From assembly GCA_900554605.1 (NCBI GenBank), contig USHU01000027.1, positions 1-9,506 of the forward strand: DNA of 9,506 bases, read 5' to 3'. Source of the stretch: an uncultured Actinomyces sp. Lineage in GTDB: Bacteria; Actinomycetota; Actinomycetes; Actinomycetales; Actinomycetaceae. Below, in pieces: positions 6,969 to 9,506 of the stretch. The position numbers were made by a program, and so were the translations under genes. The first letter of the stretch is position 1. Each line of letters opens with the position of its first letter. Below the pieces are notes generated by a model. It did no database searches and was not told where the DNA came from. It saw only the letters and a list, made by a program, of their open reading frames with translations.

Positions 6969-7409
6969 ATGAACGTCTTTCAAAAGGCGTGGAAGCGTCT
7001 TCTTGAAGCAGGTTCCTTCTACCGTTACCTCTTGGTGGGTGTTGGAACCTCGCTTCTGGACTTTTCGCTCTTCTCGCTGCTCTCGGTGGGCTTCGATCTG
7101 CCGGTGATCCCGTCGAATGTCACCTCAACGATTATCACCGTATGCGTGAGCTACTGGATTAACCAGCACTTCGTCTTCCAAGCAAAAGGTTTTTCCTGGG
7201 CCTCGTTCTTCTCTTTTGCGGGATTAACGCTGTTCACGGGAATGGTCCTTCAATCTGCCATCATTTGGGCGATTGTCCACGGTCTTCCCGCTCTTGGATT
7301 GGGACTCTCGCTGTCCTTACTCAAGCCAGCGGCAAAGATCGTTGCCATGGGCACTGGAGCGGTGTGTAACTACTTGGGGTATAGGTTCATTTTTACGCGC
7401 AATAAGTAG
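6969..7409 (+). CDS. GtrA family membrane protein (polyprenyl-phosphate-sugar flippase)
   Basis: 146-residue protein with four hydrophobic helices (about 17-37, 44-66, 75-97, 118-138), the standard size and layout of GtrA. Family patterns include FYRYLLVGVGTSLLDFSLF at the first helix, NVTSTIITVCVSYWINQHFVF in the second, and a final NYLGYRFIFTR with a positive tail. GtrA proteins are thought to flip the lipid-linked sugar made by a GtrB partner to the outer face. The ATG at 6969 is 17 bp after the GT2 stop; the ribosome site is poor (AAGCGA at a long distance), so translation may depend on coupling to the upstream gene. It contains two TTA leucine codons. Confidence 0.9.
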   Translation: MNVFQKAWKRLLEAGSFYRYLLVGVGTSLLDFSLFSLLSVGFDLPVIPSNVTSTIITVCVSYWINQHFVFQAKGFSWASFFSFAGLTLFTGMVLQSAIIWAIVHGLPALGLGLSLSLLKPAAKIVAMGTGAVCNYLGYRFIFTRNK

Positions 7410-7446
7410 ATATACTTCCTTCCAACGCATCCCAAACAATGCTGTT

Positions 7447-7451
7447 GGAGG
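7447..7451 (+). promoter_or_regulatory. Ribosome binding site that sets the lipoprotein start
   Basis: GGAGG lies 7 bp before the ATG at 7459, the codon that begins a textbook lipoprotein signal peptide. The reading frame stays open upstream into gtrA, but that extension is an out-of-frame shadow of gtrA. Confidence 0.85.
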
Positions 7452-7458
7452 TTCTGTC

Positions 7459-8139
7459 ATGCGTGCTCCCATCATCAAAGTGTCTGCCGTCGCCCTCATT
7501 GCTCTGTTTAGCCTTGCTCTGACTTCCTGCAGGGCACACACAGGCGGCGGGAGTGCGCAGAACTCTCCGGCGGCCTCGGCAGGCGAAAACGGAACGCAGG
7601 CGGGCGCGCAAAGCGAGACTTCCCAAGGTTCTTCCCCCACGGCCTCGACGCAAAGTGCCACGGCGAATACCCAAGGTGGGGGAGTGACCCCAACTCTTGG
7701 CACGATTCCTCAGGGGGCAACCCGCTTGGAGGATACGGGGGATGCCAAAGGAATCTGGGTGAACTCGCCCTCTGGAAACATTCATTGCTTGTTCTCCAGC
7801 GACCTTTTGCAACTATGCGTGGTTGATTCCTATCGAGTAGATAAGCCCTATGGCGATGCGGTGCTATTCCCAGGTTCGAAACCGATAGCGAAAGATACCA
7901 TCGTTTTTGCAGGTTATTCCGAAGATCGGGAAATGCCAGAAATTGCCGCTCGTCGCGATGGGCCGCTTCCCACGAACCAGGGTGAGCGTTTGCGAACCCT
8001 TGCCTATGGCGAAACCGTTTACGCAGGCAATGACGTGTGTGCCAGCACAAACGAAGCAATGGTCTGCTGGGATATCGAAACCGGTGACGGCGCACGCATT
8101 AATCGCGCGGGAACAGAGATCTTCCACTTGAAGAAGTGA
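7459..8139 (+). CDS. Secreted lipoprotein with low-complexity linker and four-cysteine C-terminal domain
   Basis: 226-residue predicted lipoprotein. A positively charged start and hydrophobic core lead to the lipobox LTSC, so Cys24 would be lipidated and the protein anchored on the outer face of the membrane. Residues about 25-85 are a Gly/Ser/Ala/Gln/Thr-rich linker likely to span wall space. The C-terminal domain has WVNSPSGNIHC (Cys110), Cys120, then LAYGETVYAGNDVC (Cys194) and AMVCWD (Cys203), ending in a GDGARINRAGTEIF segment; the paired cysteines suggest two disulfides. This pattern resembles small secreted actinobacterial domains (SPSGNIxC...YGxxxxxxxxxC...VxCxxxxxGxGFxxxR), possibly DUF6636, but I cannot confirm the family. 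No catalytic motif is evident. It starts 49 bp after gtrA on the same strand, so it may share the transcript; a role in the polymer pathway is only positional inference. Confidence 0.85.
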   Translation: MRAPIIKVSAVALIALFSLALTSCRAHTGGGSAQNSPAASAGENGTQAGAQSETSQGSSPTASTQSATANTQGGGVTPTLGTIPQGATRLEDTGDAKGIWVNSPSGNIHCLFSSDLLQLCVVDSYRVDKPYGDAVLFPGSKPIAKDTIVFAGYSEDREMPEIAARRDGPLPTNQGERLRTLAYGETVYAGNDVCASTNEAMVCWDIETGDGARINRAGTEIFHLKK

Positions 8140-8154
8140 TGAGGTGTCTTCATC
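8138..8154 (+). repeat. Small inverted repeat overlapping the lipoprotein stop
   Basis: GATGA (8138-8142) and TCATC (8150-8154) form a 5-bp stem with a 7-base loop. It is just upstream of the stronger terminator hairpin and is probably minor. Confidence 0.3.
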
Positions 8155-8155
8155 T

Positions 8156-8197
8156 GCGCCACTCAAGGACTGTGGATCAGCCCCTTGAGTGCGGCGC
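8156..8197. terminator. Hairpin between convergent genes, probably bidirectional
   Basis: CACTCAAGG (8160-8168) pairs perfectly with CCTTGAGTG (8183-8191) around a 14-base loop; GCGC (8156-8159) can extend the stem with GCGC (8194-8197) across a two-base bulge. TTT follows on the + side. It sits after the lipoprotein stop and overlaps the last codons of the convergent gene at 8177-8932, so it could stop both transcripts, though placement favours the + transcript. Confidence 0.65.
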
Positions 8198-8932
8198 TTT
8201 CAGCTCCTCATCTACGACAAGGCGGACCTTCTCGCTGGCGAAGATCTCCTGAGCCTTCTGGGCGCCATAATGCGACTTGTCGACGACCACTACGCCGTGG
8301 CCATCCATCCACAGGCGCGTAAGTAGGGGAGCACTTGGGAAGTTCTCGCCGAGGCGCGTCGGCATCCCCAGTGCCGAGGCCGCATTGAACAGGGCATCTT
8401 CGTCGGCGTCTACTTGTGCGATGTAGTCATCTAGGGCAGGCGCGCTCTCCAGTGCCTCGTACTCAAATTGATCGCTTTGTGCCATGAGTTCGGCCAGTGC
8501 GTCAAGGATCCCAGCGGGTAAAGAACCTCTCCAGCGCATAGCCAGGGGAGTGATGGAGTGGGCCAGGCGCCATGCTGCAGTGCTTGCTTCAAGGGTCGCT
8601 AGCTCGTCACTCACGTGCACATCGAAGCTGAAAGCGTTGCTGGGTGAAACCTGAGAAATAGCGCCATTCTGGGTCTCCCAGCCCATGAAATTAGCGCTGA
8701 CCTGCCAAAACGTGCTCTGCCAGCCCCCTGGGAGGTTAATGAGGATGCGCGGAGCGCTTTCGCTGTCGCCAAAGAGATCTGGGCTCAGGTCTGATGCAAG
8801 TAAATTCGCCATTTTCGCGACCCAGCGAGCTGCCACGGGACCCGAAATTTCATCTCGAAAACTGTGATAGTGGGTCAAAATTGGGCGATTCGCGTTCTGG
8901 GTAACGGAGAGAAAATGTGAGATAGCTTGCAT
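8177..8932 (-). CDS. TIGR03089-like protein (truncated AMP-binding-enzyme-like)
   Basis: 251-residue soluble protein. Near its N-terminus it has RPILTHYHSFRDEISGPVAARWVAKMANLL, matching the opening of TIGR03089 proteins and resembling the start of acyl-AMP synthetases (the 'LT.Y....RVELS..T.ANWVAK.AN' pattern). PRILINLPGGWQSTFWQV continues the resemblance. Later parts have LWMDGHGVVVVDKSHYGAQKAQEIFASEKVRLVV. It is half the size of an adenylating enzyme, and I do not see the Ser/Thr/Gly-rich AMP-binding loop or the C-terminal lid, so catalysis by the usual mechanism is unlikely; function is unknown. The M. tuberculosis member is, to my recollection, Rv3268, close to whiB2 and wall-linker genes; here it is divergent from a whiB2-like gene. 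No Shine-Dalgarno site is visible before the ATG at 8932, so it may be leaderless or start elsewhere. Confidence 0.75.
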   Translation of the reverse strand: MQAISHFLSVTQNANRPILTHYHSFRDEISGPVAARWVAKMANLLASDLSPDLFGDSESAPRILINLPGGWQSTFWQVSANFMGWETQNGAISQVSPSNAFSFDVHVSDELATLEASTAAWRLAHSITPLAMRWRGSLPAGILDALAELMAQSDQFEYEALESAPALDDYIAQVDADEDALFNAASALGMPTRLGENFPSAPLLTRLWMDGHGVVVVDKSHYGAQKAQEIFASEKVRLVVDEELKAPHSRG

Positions 8933-9206
8933 GGAAAAAGGGTAGCTGAAACGGCGGAAATATGCTGTTTTTGCCTCAAATTCTCAGGAACTGTTCAGAA
9001 AGATGTTCAGGTTTTGGCTTAATTCCGCGGAAACGGCGGTTTCATGCGCTTTTGGACTTGCGCAAAGTGTCAATTCGTGCAGTGTTTTCAAGCCCTATTT
9101 TCGCCACCTTCTTTAACCTCAATCGGCTTGACAGGTGCGAACGACACGCGTGTAATTCTCGTATTGACCTTTTTGTTACAAACCATCACACAGAGGGGAA
9201 AATATC
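8933..9206. promoter_or_regulatory. Divergent intergenic region between TIGR03089-like gene and whiB
   Basis: This 274-bp spacer contains no supported gene. It holds two copies of GAAACGGCGG (8948-8957 and 9030-9039), both followed three or four bases later by ATGC; the second is part of an inverted repeat GAAAC-ggcg-GTTTC (9030-9043). Two copies of TGTTCAG (8992-8998, 9004-9010) lie 12 bp apart, a little over one helical turn. These are candidates for regulator binding. The whiB promoter is listed separately; I could not identify a convincing promoter for the - strand gene. Confidence 0.45.
9128..9156 (+). promoter_or_regulatory. Near-consensus housekeeping promoter of whiB
   Basis: TTGACA (9128-9133, perfect -35) and TGTAAT (9151-9156, one mismatch to the -10 consensus) are separated by 17 bp. 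Transcription would start near 9163, leaving a leader of about 44 bases to the GTG at 9207. Confidence 0.75.
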
Positions 9207-9500
9207 GTGTGGAACATTCTGGGTGACGGCCCTATTGAGTGGTCTGACGCCGATGTTGAAGCTCTTCCCTTCTCTGACGGTCCCCTAGCCTGGCAGCAGC
9301 ACGCACTGTGCGCTCAGACCGACCCCGAAGCCTTCTTCCCTGAAAAGGGAGGCTCAACTCGCGAAGCAAAGGCCGTGTGCCAATCGTGCGAGGTTCGCCA
9401 GCAGTGCCTTGAATACGCATTGGCAAATGATGAACGCTTCGGAATTTGGGGTGGCCTGTCAGAGCGCGAACGTCGTCGACTGCGCCGCTCGGCCATCTAA
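9207..9500 (+). CDS. whiB2: WhiB family [4Fe-4S] transcriptional regulator, WhiB2/WhmD-like
   Basis: 97-residue cytoplasmic regulator. The four cluster-binding cysteines are present: Cys35 (QQHALC), Cys58, Cys61 and Cys67 in CQSCEVRQQC. The turn GIWGG (79-83) and the basic tail ERERRRLRR (87-94), thought to contact DNA, follow as in all WhiB proteins. The short acidic N-terminus and TDPEAFFPEKGGSTREAK segment resemble WhiB2/WhmD, which is needed for septation in mycobacteria and streptomycetes (WhiB); the paralogue choice also rests on the TIGR03089 neighbour, so it is less sure than the family. The start is GTG with GAGGGG at 9192-9197, 9 bp upstream. It has its own strong promoter (9128-9156) and repeats further upstream. 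Confidence 0.9.
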   Translation: MWNILGDGPIEWSDADVEALPFSDGPLAWQQHALCAQTDPEAFFPEKGGSTREAKAVCQSCEVRQQCLEYALANDERFGIWGGLSERERRRLRRSAI

Positions 9501-9506
9501 TGGCTC

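Noticed and set aside
7273..7458. N-terminal extension of the lipoprotein frame back into gtrA
   Set aside because: The extension overlaps gtrA out of frame, would bury the signal peptide, and ignores the GGAGG site before the ATG at 7459.
7508..8095. 195-codon open frame on the - strand opposite the lipoprotein gene
   Set aside because: Arg/Pro-rich antisense translation typical of shadow frames; the + strand gene has a clear lipobox and ribosome site.
9164..9192. Second whiB promoter from TTGACC at 9164
   Set aside because: No -10-like sequence occurs at 16-18 bp downstream, while the 9128-9156 promoter is near consensus.
8962..9288. 108-codon open frame on + overlapping the start of whiB
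   Set aside because: No ribosome site, covers the whiB promoter and runs into whiB in another frame; the translation is not recognisable.

Overview
The window looks like chromosomal DNA of an actinobacterium, most likely a moderate-GC member of Actinomycetaceae or a close relative. The evidence is a WhiB-family Fe-S regulator, a GlfT2-type galactofuranosyltransferase, a TIGR03089-like protein (a family I know only from Actinobacteria), GTG starts and mostly G/C-ending codons. Genus-level placement is inference. It is a cell-envelope glycopolymer locus followed by a conserved regulatory neighbourhood; I see no mobile element, CRISPR array or RNA gene.

Left part (1-4620), all on +: the C-terminal part of a polysaccharide ABC-exporter ATPase (Wzt/TagH/RfbE type), then 29 bp later a large DUF6541-like polytopic GT-C-type membrane protein, then after 92 bp a GlfT2-like bifunctional UDP-galactofuranosyltransferase. 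A 20-bp-stem hairpin one base past the glfT2 stop closes this unit. Together these suggest that a galactofuranose-containing polymer is made on a lipid in the cytoplasm, exported by the ABC transporter and modified outside.

Middle part (4621-8155), also on +: an AT-richer membrane O-acyltransferase (acyltransferase family 3) that probably decorates the polymer; a 220-bp spacer; a GtrB/DPM1-like polyprenyl-phosphate glycosyltransferase with two C-terminal membrane helices; a GtrA-family flippase 17 bp later; and a small Cys-rich lipoprotein 49 bp after that. GtrB, GtrA and the DUF6541 GT-C protein are the expected three parts of a lipid-carrier side-chain glycosylation pathway: charge the lipid with a sugar, flip it, transfer the sugar outside.

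Right part (8156-9506): a hairpin between convergent genes, then a TIGR03089-like protein on - (truncated AMP-binding-enzyme-like), a 274-bp divergent spacer with a near-consensus promoter and short repeats, and a WhiB2/WhmD-like regulator on +. TIGR03089 and whiB2 also lie close to each other and to wall-linker genes in mycobacteria, so the region is probably an old core locus. Three annotated starts (glfT2, the GtrB-like gene, the lipoprotein) were moved inward from the longest reading frame on ribosome-binding-site and family grounds.
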